Made by a program: the position numbers and the translations under genes. 64,000 nt of DNA from JANELJ01 sp024511395 (GTDB lineage: Bacteria; Pseudomonadota; Gammaproteobacteria; GRL18): assembly GCA_963681975.1 (NCBI GenBank), contig OY820613.1, positions 2,108,001 to 2,172,000 on the forward strand. Reading direction: 5' to 3'. Of this stretch, positions 25,192-34,635 are shown piece by piece. The notes under the pieces are model-generated. The model saw only the letters and a program-made list of their open reading frames with translations. It was not told the origin of the DNA and did no database searches. Position 1 is the first letter of the stretch. The number at the start of each line of letters is the position of its first letter.

Positions 25192-25854
25192 TTACCCACT
25201 TTTACCCTTGAGTAGAGGCACGAAACTTACTTTTTCTATTGTTTTTTTATGAAACTTATTACCAAGCCTTCTAAAAAACAACAATTCCTGTTCTCCTTTC
25301 CTTCCCATGGGGATAATCAGCTTGCCACCATCCACTAACTGTTCCAGCAGAGTCATAGGCAGTTCTTCAGGTGCAGCCGTGACAATGATGGCATCAAAAG
25401 GTGCTTTTTCAGGCCAGCCCCAGCCGCCATCACTATAACGGGTCAGCACATTATTTAATCTGAACTGACGAAACTTGTCCCTAGCATTATCAAGCAGGGG
25501 TTTGATCCGTTCCACACTGAATACCTGTCTGACCAGTCTGGATAAAATAGCCGTCTGGTAGCCTGAACCGGTTCCCACTTCCAGTACCCGGTTAATATTG
25601 CCGCCTTCTAGAAGCAGCTCAGTCATCTTAGCCACCATATAGGGCTGGGAAATCGTCTGGCCATGTCCAATAGGCAGTGAGATATTTTCATAAGCCCGGC
25701 TGGCCAGTGCCTCATCAACAAAAAGGTGTCTGGGCATTTCTGAAATGACGCTTAGAACGGTTTCATTTTTAATATTCTGCTGTCTTAAAATATCAATTAA
25801 TCTGTCCCTAGTACGTTGTGATGTCATCCCTACACCATGAATGGATAGACTCAT
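25192..25854 (-). CDS. pcm: Protein-L-isoaspartate O-methyltransferase
   Basis: Repairs isoaspartyl residues using SAM. 220 residues; SAM motif VLEVGTGSGYQTAIL, the family segment ISLPIGHGQTISQPYMVA that binds the substrate, and post-motif DAIIVTAAPEELP. The start overlaps the surE stop by 4 bp (ATGA), so the two are coupled. No defects. Confidence 0.95.
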   Translation of the reverse strand: MSLSIHGVGMTSQRTRDRLIDILRQQNIKNETVLSVISEMPRHLFVDEALASRAYENISLPIGHGQTISQPYMVAKMTELLLEGGNINRVLEVGTGSGYQTAILSRLVRQVFSVERIKPLLDNARDKFRQFRLNNVLTRYSDGGWGWPEKAPFDAIIVTAAPEELPMTLLEQLVDGGKLIIPMGRKGEQELLFFRRLGNKFHKKTIEKVSFVPLLKGKSG

Positions 25855-26684
25855 TGCGCTTTATCCTGTCCTTTTTTTCTGTCGATAGGGTTATTTTTAA
25901 AAGTACCATTATTGTTATTATCTGTTTTCATATCATTTAAGGTTTCCAGCCAGTGTTCAACAGAATTTAACAGCTCATAATTGGTCAGATCAATTTTGAT
26001 GGGAGTAATGGATACCCTGTTATTATTGAGTGCATAAAAATCTGTCCTCGGCCCGGCATCGGCTTCATCACCAACCGGCCCCAGCCAGTACACTTTCCGG
26101 TTACGGGGATCGACAGCTTCCACCGCCGGTTCAGCCTTATGCCGTTTGCCCAAGCGAGTGGCCTGAAATGCTTCCAGTTGTGAATATTCAATATCCGGGA
26201 CATTAATATTTAAAATAGTATCCGAATCCAGAGGTTCCTGTTCCAGTTTCCTGATAATGTCTACCACTACCTGGGCAGCGGTAGAAAAATAATTGCCCTC
26301 GAAACTACCCAGTGAAACCGCAATAGCCGGCAGACCTAGGAAGCGCCCTTCGGTTGCAGCCGCAACTGTACCGGAATAGAGAATATCATCACCCAGGTTT
26401 GGTCCACAGTTTATTCCAGAAACAATTATGTCCGGGGGATCATCTCGCAATAAAGCCGTAATAGCGATGTGCACACAATCTGTCGGAGTACCGTTTATGG
26501 CTATAAAACCATTTGCAGCCTGCTCCGGTAATAAGGGTCTGTCCAGAGTCAGTGAATTACTGGCACCACTGCGATCAAACTGAGGGGCAACCACCGTCAC
26601 CCTGGCAATTTTCTGTAGGTGTTCCACCAGGCAGTTCAGCCCCTCAGCCAGGTAACCGTCATCATTACTTACAAGAATATGCAT
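25851..26684 (-). CDS. surE: 5'/3'-nucleotidase SurE
   Basis: Metal-dependent nucleotidase of survival-protein family. The N-terminus MHILVSNDDGYLAEGL carries the metal ligands Asp8 and Asp9; other ligands are in RSGASNSLTL (Ser) and SGINCGPNLGDD (Asn). At 277 residues it has about 25 extra residues at the C-terminus (MKTDNNNNGTFKNN and on), a low-complexity tail not found in E. coli SurE. First gene of the surE-pcm-yqaA-nlpD-rpoS series, divergent from the smr gene with 139 bp between. Confidence 0.95.
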   Translation of the reverse strand: MHILVSNDDGYLAEGLNCLVEHLQKIARVTVVAPQFDRSGASNSLTLDRPLLPEQAANGFIAINGTPTDCVHIAITALLRDDPPDIIVSGINCGPNLGDDILYSGTVAAATEGRFLGLPAIAVSLGSFEGNYFSTAAQVVVDIIRKLEQEPLDSDTILNINVPDIEYSQLEAFQATRLGKRHKAEPAVEAVDPRNRKVYWLGPVGDEADAGPRTDFYALNNNRVSITPIKIDLTNYELLNSVEHWLETLNDMKTDNNNNGTFKNNPIDRKKGQDKAQ

Positions 26685-26823
26685 AGAGTTGTATACATTG
26701 TGTCGATAATTATTTTATTTTGCTCAAACCACATGAGATAATCCTAAATACTGTAGGATAATACTTAAAAACAAACTTTTTTTCATACATTTACATGCTA
26801 TTTTTCAGGTATTTTACGAATTT

Positions 26824-27366
26824 ATGAGTAAAAAACACTCAGATGATGAAGATTTCAGCTTTCAGGAGGCAATAAAAGGGATAAAACCGCTCAAAAATGA
26901 TCGTATTGACCTCTATGCACATAATCGTAATACCCGTCCATTCCGGGACAAAAATGATTATTCCGAACTCAAGCAGAACAGTGTGCTGTCTGATGACTGG
27001 GAAACGGCTAATGTTACCGGTGAAGAATTTATCTTTTTTGCCCGCTCCGGTGTGCAGTTGAAACTTCAGAAACAACTTCGCCAGGGCAAACTGGCCATTG
27101 AAGAGCACCATGATCTGCACGGTTTAACCAGTGATGATGCCCGGGACGATCTGCAGGCCTTTATTCAGTTTGCCCGGCAGCGGCAGATGCGTTGTGTCCT
27201 GCTGGTGCACGGCAAAGGCTATCGAGCCAATTCTGAACAGCCGGTATTAAAAAACAAGGTCAACATCTGGCTGAGACAGCACCCCGATGTGCTTGCTTTT
27301 TCATCTGCCCAGCCCAGAGACGGGGGAACCGGGGCCGTTTATATTTTAATCAGAAAAGATTCATAG
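26824..27366 (+). CDS. Smr-domain protein (SmrA/SmrB-like endonuclease)
   Basis: 180 residues. The C-terminal Smr domain shows HHDLHGLTSDDARDDLQAFI and the LLVHGKGYRANSEQPVLK motif; SmrB-type proteins cleave mRNA on collided ribosomes. N-terminal part is charged and variable as usual. The IS4 copy inserted at the very end of the gene: with the pre-insertion sequence restored from the right flank the protein would end RKDY, but now it ends RKDS because the last codons and stop (TCA TAG) come from the IS left end. The product should otherwise be unaffected. Confidence 0.9.
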   Translation: MSKKHSDDEDFSFQEAIKGIKPLKNDRIDLYAHNRNTRPFRDKNDYSELKQNSVLSDDWETANVTGEEFIFFARSGVQLKLQKQLRQGKLAIEEHHDLHGLTSDDARDDLQAFIQFARQRQMRCVLLVHGKGYRANSEQPVLKNKVNIWLRQHPDVLAFSSAQPRDGGTGAVYILIRKDS

Positions 27367-28784
27367 GTATGATCTTTAGGAATTGAAATGAAGCCAATTT
27401 GATGATCAAATAGTTGTTATTCAGGCAATTATTCATCAACAAAAAGGCTTCAAATGAAAAGTAGCACATTATCAAAAAAACTAAAAGTCGTATTGAGTGA
27501 AAAGAAACTTAATAAACCGGGCAAAAACATAGGTTTTTCCCAACGATTAAGACAGATACCCCCTTTTCAGCTAATAGTGAGTATGATTACGGCTATGGGT
27601 GATAAAGAGACAAGGTATTTTTCGGAAATTCATCGTTACTTTAACCAGTTAACGAATAAAAATGTCCGTTATAAGCCCTTTCATAATCAACTAGCCAAGC
27701 CTGAATTTGCGCAATTGATGAGAGATGTTGCAGATAAAGTTTTTAATCACCGGGTAAATACAAAACTGAAATGTAATCATCCGGTTCTGGCCAGTTTTGA
27801 TAAATTACTTATCCGGGATGGCAGTTCATTTGCTATTCACAAGGCACTGAAAAAGGATTATCCCGGGCGATTCACAGCAATTAGTCCGGCAGCCGTGGAA
27901 TTGCATGTCACCTACGACTTAAAAACCGGAGGCATAGAAAAAAGCACACTGACACCGGATAGTTTTTCAGAACGAGCAGAATTACCAGAAGCTCATGAAC
28001 TGGAAAATCAGTTATTATCAGGTGACCGTGGCTACTATTCAGGCCAACTGATTAATGAAACAGATGACCATGGAGGGTATTATATTTTACGGGCGATGAG
28101 ACTTTCCAGGATAGCGGTTCACCGGGCCACCAGAGAAGATGGGCAAGTCGTTAACAAAAGAACTAAACCATTGTCTGATTTGTTAAAATCTCTGCCAAAA
28201 CGACAATTAATTGATATGGTTGTGGAAATTGATGCCAGAGAAACAAGGCTTATTGCAATCTGGAGTCCCAAAGAAAAAAGGCATACATTTTTGGTTACAA
28301 ATCTGAAAGCAGAACAGTTTTCAGCAACACAAATCAGCCAGTTATACCGCTTACGCTGGCAGATTGAGTTGTTATTTAAAGAGTGCAAGTCACATAATAA
28401 CTTGCAGGGGTTTCAAACCAGTAATCCCGCATTGATGGAAGCTTTGGTTTGGAGCAGTTTAATTGCGACTATGCTGAAACGCTTTATATGCAGTAGCATA
28501 GAACAATTTTACCAAATGGAGATGTCAACATTGACGGTCTCCAAAACAACCGTTTACTGGTGGTATTCATTATTGGAATCCATTGTTAACCATAAACGAA
28601 AACAATTAACGGATGTGCTTGAAAGAACATATTTTTTCCTGAAAGAAAATACCGGCAGAGCTCATTCTAAACGAGATAAGTCTACTGGACTTTATCAGTT
28701 TGGTGTAGAACCTAATTATGGAGTTACATCCTGATGGGTAAACTATTGAAACGAAATGATAAAATCCTTAAAGACATACCTATG
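27362..28784 (+). mobile_element. IS4-family element, copy 3 (intact)
   Basis: 1423 bp with both inverted ends and the 10-bp duplication AGAAAAGATT (27352-27361 and 28785-28794). The only copy in the window with an uninterrupted transposase, thus the likely source for mobilising the others. Confidence 0.95.
27454..28734 (+). CDS. IS4-family DDE transposase, intact
   Basis: 426 residues. DDE residues lie in LLIRDGSSFAIHKAL (Asp), LLSGDRGYYSGQL (Asp) and the Y-(2)-R-(3)-E-(6)-K box YRLRWQIELLFKECK. The long beta-strand insert between second Asp and Glu is typical for IS4. The start ATG follows TTCAA in a poor ribosome binding context. Used here as reference for the three damaged copies. Confidence 0.93.
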   Translation: MKSSTLSKKLKVVLSEKKLNKPGKNIGFSQRLRQIPPFQLIVSMITAMGDKETRYFSEIHRYFNQLTNKNVRYKPFHNQLAKPEFAQLMRDVADKVFNHRVNTKLKCNHPVLASFDKLLIRDGSSFAIHKALKKDYPGRFTAISPAAVELHVTYDLKTGGIEKSTLTPDSFSERAELPEAHELENQLLSGDRGYYSGQLINETDDHGGYYILRAMRLSRIAVHRATREDGQVVNKRTKPLSDLLKSLPKRQLIDMVVEIDARETRLIAIWSPKEKRHTFLVTNLKAEQFSATQISQLYRLRWQIELLFKECKSHNNLQGFQTSNPALMEALVWSSLIATMLKRFICSSIEQFYQMEMSTLTVSKTTVYWWYSLLESIVNHKRKQLTDVLERTYFFLKENTGRAHSKRDKSTGLYQFGVEPNYGVTS

Positions 28785-28809
28785 AGAAAAGATTATTAAC
28801 GTGTCAGGC

Positions 28810-29922
28810 CTATTTCCATAAGTCTACTTCCTTGCCTTCTGCTCGTAGTTTCTCTGCATAATCCTGAACGTAACGCTGAAATTCAGGTTCTTCAAGATAA
28901 GCCTGTTGCAGTACATAATCAAACAGAACCTGCATATGAAAGGATTTTAAATAAGCCTCGGCTTTAAAAACCGGCTTATGTTCGGCGCCCTTCTGACCCG
29001 GTTGGTAAAAATAAATCGAGGGGGTGTACTGTATGCCCAGTTCTTCAGCATATTCCTGCTGAGACATTTTCCGGCCATCCAGGGTAATTATCGGCTCAGG
29101 GGAATTAATGTCCACCTGGGCAATGGTATATTTTTTTAACTTCTGATAAACCGGTAAGCGTCTGAATACATTACCATGCAGTTCCTTACATTCAGCGCAA
29201 TCAGCCTGCTCAAATAAAATCATGACCAGACGCTGACTGGATTCTATCAATTGTTTAAGATTATCTGTTTTAACAATAAACTTTTCTGTAAACAGAGCGG
29301 ATGACCGCTTTGCCGTTTTCTGCTTATTTTTCTGACTGTCTTTTTTCTGTTGATAGTATTCTTTAAACGTCGGGATATTTTTATCACCACTAGCCAGTTT
29401 TTGTTTTTTTAATAATAAATAATCCAGAACCACGGTAAACTTGTCCGGTGCATAATAACCGTTCATACGGAACATGGGCCTGCCCTGGGGATCCAGTGCC
29501 ACCAGAGTGGGGGTAAACATAACTTTCATCCGGTGGGTAAATTCTTTTTCAGTTACTTCAGTTCCATCCATTAAGGTAACAGGACGATCACCCCACATAT
29601 TGATTTCCAGCACGTCATAATTCTGTTTCATTTTATTGACAATATCTTTATCGGTAAAATTAACTTCCAGCATTTTTTTACAGTAAGGACAACCATCCTG
29701 ATGAAAATATAAAAAAATCATTTTATTACTGGCGTTTGCATCATCCAGATCATCCGACAGATCCAGAAAGCTCTGTTTAAACCATGATGGTTTGTCATAA
29801 AAACCGGGGTTAACCAGTCCTTCTTTAAGCTGCCCCTCACCAGCGGCATTGACCGGATTGATAAAAAACAGTAAGGGTAAGAGTAATGTTGACAGGTACG
29901 TCGGTAGTAAAATATTTTTCAT
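28810..29922 (-). CDS. Periplasmic protein with two thioredoxin-like domains (SoxW-like)
   Basis: 370 residues with an N-terminal signal peptide (cleavage expected after PVNAA, about residue 27). The first thioredoxin-fold domain has a redox motif CPYC at 78-81 (HQDGCPYCKKML) and a cis-Pro loop MFTPTLVAL. The second has CAEC at 242-245 (EQADCAECKEL) and cis-Pro QYTPSIYFY. They are joined by a Lys/Gln-rich linker (about 185-205). Such twin-domain proteins resemble SoxW/DsbD-gamma-like thioredoxins of sulfur oxidisers, which reduce periplasmic thiol partners. No sox gene is in the window. The IS4 copy ends 26 bp beyond the stop. Confidence 0.82.
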   Translation of the reverse strand: MKNILLPTYLSTLLLPLLFFINPVNAAGEGQLKEGLVNPGFYDKPSWFKQSFLDLSDDLDDANASNKMIFLYFHQDGCPYCKKMLEVNFTDKDIVNKMKQNYDVLEINMWGDRPVTLMDGTEVTEKEFTHRMKVMFTPTLVALDPQGRPMFRMNGYYAPDKFTVVLDYLLLKKQKLASGDKNIPTFKEYYQQKKDSQKNKQKTAKRSSALFTEKFIVKTDNLKQLIESSQRLVMILFEQADCAECKELHGNVFRRLPVYQKLKKYTIAQVDINSPEPIITLDGRKMSQQEYAEELGIQYTPSIYFYQPGQKGAEHKPVFKAEAYLKSFHMQVLFDYVLQQAYLEEPEFQRYVQDYAEKLRAEGKEVDLWK

Positions 29923-30139
29923 TATTATTTTTCCAGGTTTATTTTTTGGTTGTTTTTTGGCGATTTATAAATGCTTTAAGCTTTATAGATAGATCGGTAA
30001 AAATTTAATCAGTTCTATAGATATACTCAATATTCGCGATTCGCGGTCAAAATTCCATCACATCTCTTTTTCAAACAGGCAATCTTTCTCCTCCCCCTGT
30101 GTCAAAAAGCAGTCACCCTTTCTTAAATCAAGCGCACAG

Positions 30140-30186
30140 ACAATATCGAATTGTTTTTATTAAACTTTTAAACAATTCGATATTGT
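30140..30186. promoter_or_regulatory. 17-bp perfect inverted repeat, probable operator or regulatory hairpin
   Basis: ACAATATCGAATTGTTT (30140-30156) is repeated inverted as AAACAATTCGATATTGT (30170-30186) around a 13-nt AT-rich spacer. It is in the 346-bp gene-free stretch 29923-30268 between the thioredoxin gene and an IS5 copy. About 50 bp downstream an ATG (30238) opens a reading frame which is then broken by the IS. It might be an operator for a dimeric repressor governing the thioredoxin gene and/or the diguanylate cyclase gene. Nothing else is evident in this stretch. Confidence 0.6.
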
Positions 30187-30268
30187 TGGCATGAAATAAG
30201 CGTAACCTGTTATAAATTGTTAAACGGGTAAAAGAAAATGGCAAATCCAACATTATCTATTGTAAATA

Positions 30269-31766
30269 GTTCAACCTGAATAATACCGTTTTAAGTCTGA
30301 CATCAAGCCAGGTTTAAAGCGGCTGATTGTTCTGGTTTGATAAAAGACCCCATCAAACCAGAAATAATTTTGAGCCACAAAAGCCGGAGCTTATTGAGGA
30401 TCTTTCTTAAGTTATGTCCAGCGGCTACCATAACCACATTAATGGCATCACCGACTGCACCTTTGAGGTAGCAGCGGTCTAAACGGCCATCGTTTTTCAT
30501 ATGACCAATTTCAGGCTCAATCGCACTGCGCCGTTTTAATGCCTTTTTAATACTTCGGGTAACGCCTCGCTTCTGACCTGAGATAAAAACTTTAGTGTCT
30601 TTTACTTCATGTCCACGATAACCCCGGTCAACAAAGCATTGTTCCGGTTGTACGGCTGTAAACTGTTTTATCTGTTCCAGTTGTGGCAGCAAGGTATGTC
30701 CATCATAAGGATTGCCCGGACAACTTTGAGCGCCAATAACAAAGCCTTCCTTGTTAGTTACCGCGATACTGGTTTTAACTCCAAATTCATAAGGCTTATG
30801 AGCTTTGCCTTTACTGATACACTCGACTTCCGGTGCATGTAAACTGTAAAGCTTGTTCTTACTGTGCTGCTCCTGCTCAATCAGTTTCTGAGCCTGTTTT
30901 AGAGCTACTTCAAACAGAGACTGAATATCAACAGAATAGTTGGGCAGTTGTCGTTCAATATCCCGTTTAACACGACCTAAACGGGATTTCAGTTTATTGT
31001 TCATTTTCTTCATGCGTTTAAACTGTTTTGCATGAGCATAACGACTGGCCATTAGTACATATTGCGGCCCAACCCGATTATAGTTCTGGCGCAGTTTAAT
31101 ACCGTGCTCTTTGGACAGTTTAACCAGGTTTTCTCTGGCTTTGTTCAGGAGCTTTGAATCGGTTGGAAAAGCGATGTTCTTTTCCTGTACGGTAGTATCT
31201 ACCGTGACTTTCTTTAAACTGCCGGGCTTTATGGTTTTACTCTTTAGTCCGGCTTTAATGGTTTCAATCAGTAATTTTTCACTGCCTGATTTACCCGGCC
31301 GGTTACGCCATTTGGTCATGGTCACAGGGTGTATAGGCATTTTATGCTGAAAGTATTCTTCACCACAGAAATACTGCCAGTACGGATTTTCTGTCCAGCC
31401 TTTTACTACCTGTTCATCTGATAAATCATGAAGGTGTTTCAGGTAATGCAATCCTGCAATCAAACGAGTGCGTATGGCAGGAGCACCTTTAGTGGATACA
31501 AACAGAGCACCCCATTCTTTATCAGGACTTTCCCGGTCTATGTGTTTTGATAACTTAATCAACTCATGGTTTATGTCCAGCATGTTTTCAAGGCGCATCC
31601 TGAACAGGTCTTCCTGAGGTATTTTTGGCTGTTTCTTTGGCTTCATTCTGGTCTGGAAATTTGCAAGGTAATAAGACTTATTTTACCAAAAACCTGCAAA
31701 TTTAACACCCATAATCAAGCAATATTTCTTTATAAATCAATGTGCTATGATTTATTCAGGTCGAAC
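30269..31766 (-). mobile_element. IS5-type element between a regulatory region and the diguanylate cyclase gene
   Basis: 1498 bp with target duplication TAAATA (30263-30268 and 31767-31772). It has been inserted after the ninth codon of the frame that opens at 30238, separating the palindrome and presumed promoter from the GGDEF gene. Confidence 0.95.
30303..31646 (-). CDS. IS5-type transposase (lineage B with A-like N-terminus)
   Basis: 447 residues, DDE triad intact. The first 20 residues are of lineage A kind (MKPKKQ, RMRLENML) but the following part is lineage B (HIDRESPDKEW, KGWTENPYWQYFC). The mixed pattern, shared with the copy at 59365, suggests recombination between lineages. Confidence 0.9.
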   Translation of the reverse strand: MKPKKQPKIPQEDLFRMRLENMLDINHELIKLSKHIDRESPDKEWGALFVSTKGAPAIRTRLIAGLHYLKHLHDLSDEQVVKGWTENPYWQYFCGEEYFQHKMPIHPVTMTKWRNRPGKSGSEKLLIETIKAGLKSKTIKPGSLKKVTVDTTVQEKNIAFPTDSKLLNKARENLVKLSKEHGIKLRQNYNRVGPQYVLMASRYAHAKQFKRMKKMNNKLKSRLGRVKRDIERQLPNYSVDIQSLFEVALKQAQKLIEQEQHSKNKLYSLHAPEVECISKGKAHKPYEFGVKTSIAVTNKEGFVIGAQSCPGNPYDGHTLLPQLEQIKQFTAVQPEQCFVDRGYRGHEVKDTKVFISGQKRGVTRSIKKALKRRSAIEPEIGHMKNDGRLDRCYLKGAVGDAINVVMVAAGHNLRKILNKLRLLWLKIISGLMGSFIKPEQSAALNLA

Positions 31767-32523
31767 TAAATAGTTTCTACCAATGCTGCGATGAATCACG
31801 ACAGCAGTCAAATCAGTAAAACAATTGATAATCTTAATGCGGATAAACAGGTATTACTGGAGCTGGATAAACTCGTTACCCTGTTCAAACTGGAAGTTTC
31901 TCCCATTCTGAACCTGGATGATATTCTTTATCTTCCACCCAATAAACAGAAAGAAATGGACAGCCGGGGCCGTCACATGGTTTCCTACCAGCTGGTGCTG
32001 CATAAAAAAGAACTGGGTGAAATTGCCCTGGTTCGCCGTACCCGATTTACCGACAAAGAACAGAAATTTATTGAAAAGACACTGGTGGCAGTATTATTAC
32101 CTTTAAAAAACACCCTGGATTACACTCAGGCCATTCAGTCAGCTCTGCACGATCCGCTGACTGGTGCTTTAAACCGCTTTTCAATGAACAGTATTTTTAA
32201 CCGGGAAATGGAACTGAGTAACCGAAACAAAACCCCATTAAGCCTGATTGCACTGGATATCGAGTTTTTTAAGCAAGTTAATGATACCTACGGCCATGCC
32301 ACCGGTGACTGTGTTTTAAAACATCTGACTGAATGTATACGTCAATTTACCCGTACTACGGATGCCCTGTTCCGTTACGACGGTGAAGAATTTACTCTGT
32401 TATTAAACAACACTTCTCTTGAAGGTGCCCGTCAGCTGGCCGAACGTATTCGTGAAACCGTACAGAACACTCCCTGTATCTGTAATGGTCAGAACATATA
32501 CATTACCGTCAGTATGGGAATTA

Positions 32524-33945
32524 GTCCGACCTGAATAAATTATAGCACATTGATTTGTAAGGAAATATTGCTTGATTATGGGTGTTAAATTTGCAGGTTT
32601 TTGGTAAAATAAGCCTTATTACCTTGCAAATTTCCAGACCAGAATGAAGCCAGAGAAACAGCCAAAAATACCTCAGGAAGACCTGTTCAGGATGCGCCCT
32701 GAAAACATGCTGGACATAAACCATGAGTTGATTAAGTTATCAAAACACATAGATTGGGAAAGTCCTGATAAAGAATGGGGCGCTTTGTTTGTATCCACTA
32801 AAGGTGCTCCTGCCATACGCACTCGTTTGATTGCAGGATTGCATTACCTGAAACACCTGCATGATTTATCAGATGAACAGGTAGTAAAAGGCTGGACAGA
32901 AAATCCGTACTGGCAGTATTTCTGTGGTGAAGAATACTTTCAGCATAAAATGCCTATACACCCTGTGACCATGACCAAATGGCGTAACCGGCCGGGTAAG
33001 TCAGGCAGTGAAAAATTACTGATTGAAACCATTAAAGCCGGACTAAAGAGTAAAACCATAAAGCCTGGCAGTTTAAAGAAAGTCACGGTAGATACTACCG
33101 TACAGGAAAAGAACATCGCTTTTCCAACCGATTCAAAGCTCCTGAACAAAGCCAGAGAAAACCTGGTTAAACTGTCCAAAGAGCACGGTATTAAACTGCG
33201 TCAGAACTATAATCGGGTTGGGCCGCAATATGTGTTAATGGCCAGTCGTTATGCTCATGCAAAACAGTTTAAACGCATGAAGAAAATGAACAATAAACTG
33301 AAATCCCGTTTAGGTCGTGTTAAACGGGATATTGAACGACAACTGCCCAACTATTCTGTTGATATTCAGTCTCTGTTTGAAGTAGCTCTAAAACAGGCTC
33401 AGAAACTGATTGAGCAGGAGCAGCACAGTAAGAACAAGCTTTACAGTTTACATGCACCGGAAGTCGAGTGTATCAGTAAAGGCAAAGCTCATAAGCCTTA
33501 TGAATTTGGAGTTAAAGCCAGTATCGCGGTAACTAACAAGGAAGGCTTTGTTATTGGTGCTCAAAGTTGTCCGGGCAATCCTTATGATGGACATACCTTG
33601 CTGCCACAACTGGAACAAATAAAACAGTTTACAGCCGTACAGCCGGAACAGTGCTTTGTTGACCGGGGTTATCGTGGACATGAAGTAAAAGACACTAAAG
33701 TTTTTATCTCAGGTCAGAAGAGAGGCGTTACCCGAAGTATTAAAAAGGCATTAAAACGGCGCAGTGCGATTGAGCCTGAAATCGGTCATATGAAAAACGA
33801 TGGCCGTTTAGACCGCTGCTACCTCAAAGGTGCAGTCGGTGATGCCATTAATGTGGTTATGGTAGCCGCTGGACATAACTTAAGAAATCAGCTGCTTTAA
33901 ACCTGGCTTGATGTCAGGCTTAAAACGGTATTATTCAGGTTGAAC
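32524..33945 (+). mobile_element. IS5-type element, copy with a 76-bp 3' deletion
   Basis: 1422 bp instead of 1498. Target duplication GAATTA (32518-32523 and 33946-33951). The deletion removes the region between the GHNLRK and AALNLA codons, leaving both terminal repeats. Confidence 0.93.
32644..33900 (+). pseudogene. IS5-type transposase lacking its C-terminal end
   Basis: 418 residues instead of 447: the frame ends GHNLRNQLL where other copies have about 35 further residues (KILNKLRLLWLKII and following). The DDE residues remain, so activity cannot be ruled out, but the missing amphipathic end is present in every other full copy. Lineage B. Confidence 0.8.
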
Positions 33946-34188
33946 GAATTAGTCTGTTTCAGCCTGAAGACAGCCAGACCAGTCTGTTTGAAAGAGCGGA
34001 CCAAGCTTTATATCAAGCCAAAAAGTCCGGCCGTAACCAGGTGATTTGCGAGTAAAGATTACCCGCCACCTGAAATCTTCTATCTGGTTCACAGTTTATT
34101 CTGGTGTAGCGGTTATACTTTTACTTAACAAGAGTCATCAACTCAATAAAAGTCTTCAAACATCAGCTATCTGTCTTCCGAGGTTAAC

Positions 34189-34635
34189 ATGCAGCAGGAA
34201 AATCTGAAAAAAATCCTCCAAACCGGATACAAACTCATTACTCTGGAAACCAATAATCCCAAGCAGATCATAAATGACTTCCGTCCTCTGGTCAGAGAAG
34301 GCAAGGCCATTTATATCTGGGAAAAAGGGATTGGCCTGTACCGGATGGAAGCCTCTCATATTAAAATACCTAATACCACAACACCGGAAATGGTTATTAA
34401 TCATATACGTCAGAGTAAGTTATTTGGTATTTATTTACTGGTTGGTTTCAGTGCCGAACTGAAAGACCGCAATCTTATACCGTTTCTGGATCAGATTATT
34501 TAGCAGAAAAAAGGTGATAAAACCATTATTCTGGTGGATCATTACTTTGAGTACCCGCACAAAATTATGGGCAACCTGCTGATCACCCAAGAGCCTGATG
34601 TCAAAGCCGAACATGAACTGAACCAGATTGCTTAA
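34189..34635 (+). pseudogene. Hypothetical protein with in-frame amber stop (Ycf46-like N-domain?)
   Basis: Coding from 34189 stops at TAG (34501-34503) after FLDQII, then continues in the same frame for 43 codons (KKGDKTIILVDHYFEYPHKI and on) to TAA at 34633-34635. The rebuilt protein is 148 residues with alternating strands and helices. The phrases KLITLETNN, AIYIWEKGIGL and TIILVDHYF recall the N-terminal domain of Ycf46-type AAA ATPases, but there is no ATPase domain; this is only a resemblance. The end overlaps the convergent rluB by 4 bp. Confidence 0.65.

Larger units (their letters stand above)
31791..34055 (+). pseudogene. Diguanylate cyclase (GGDEF) gene split by IS5
   Basis: The first part (31791-32523) codes an N-terminal unknown sensor region (about 1-115) and most of a GGDEF domain: DPLTGALNRFSM, LDIEFFKQVNDTYGH (metal Asp and substrate site), and RYDGEEFTLLL. 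At ISMGIS the IS5 copy intervenes; after it, with one GAATTA duplication removed, the frame resumes as LFQPEDSQTSLFERADQALY to the stop at 34053-34055. The signature is DGEEF, where the first residue is usually Gly or Ser. The rebuilt protein would be about 280 residues. The truncated product lacks the last strand and helix of the cyclase fold, so is probably inactive. A second IS5 sits just upstream. Confidence 0.9.
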
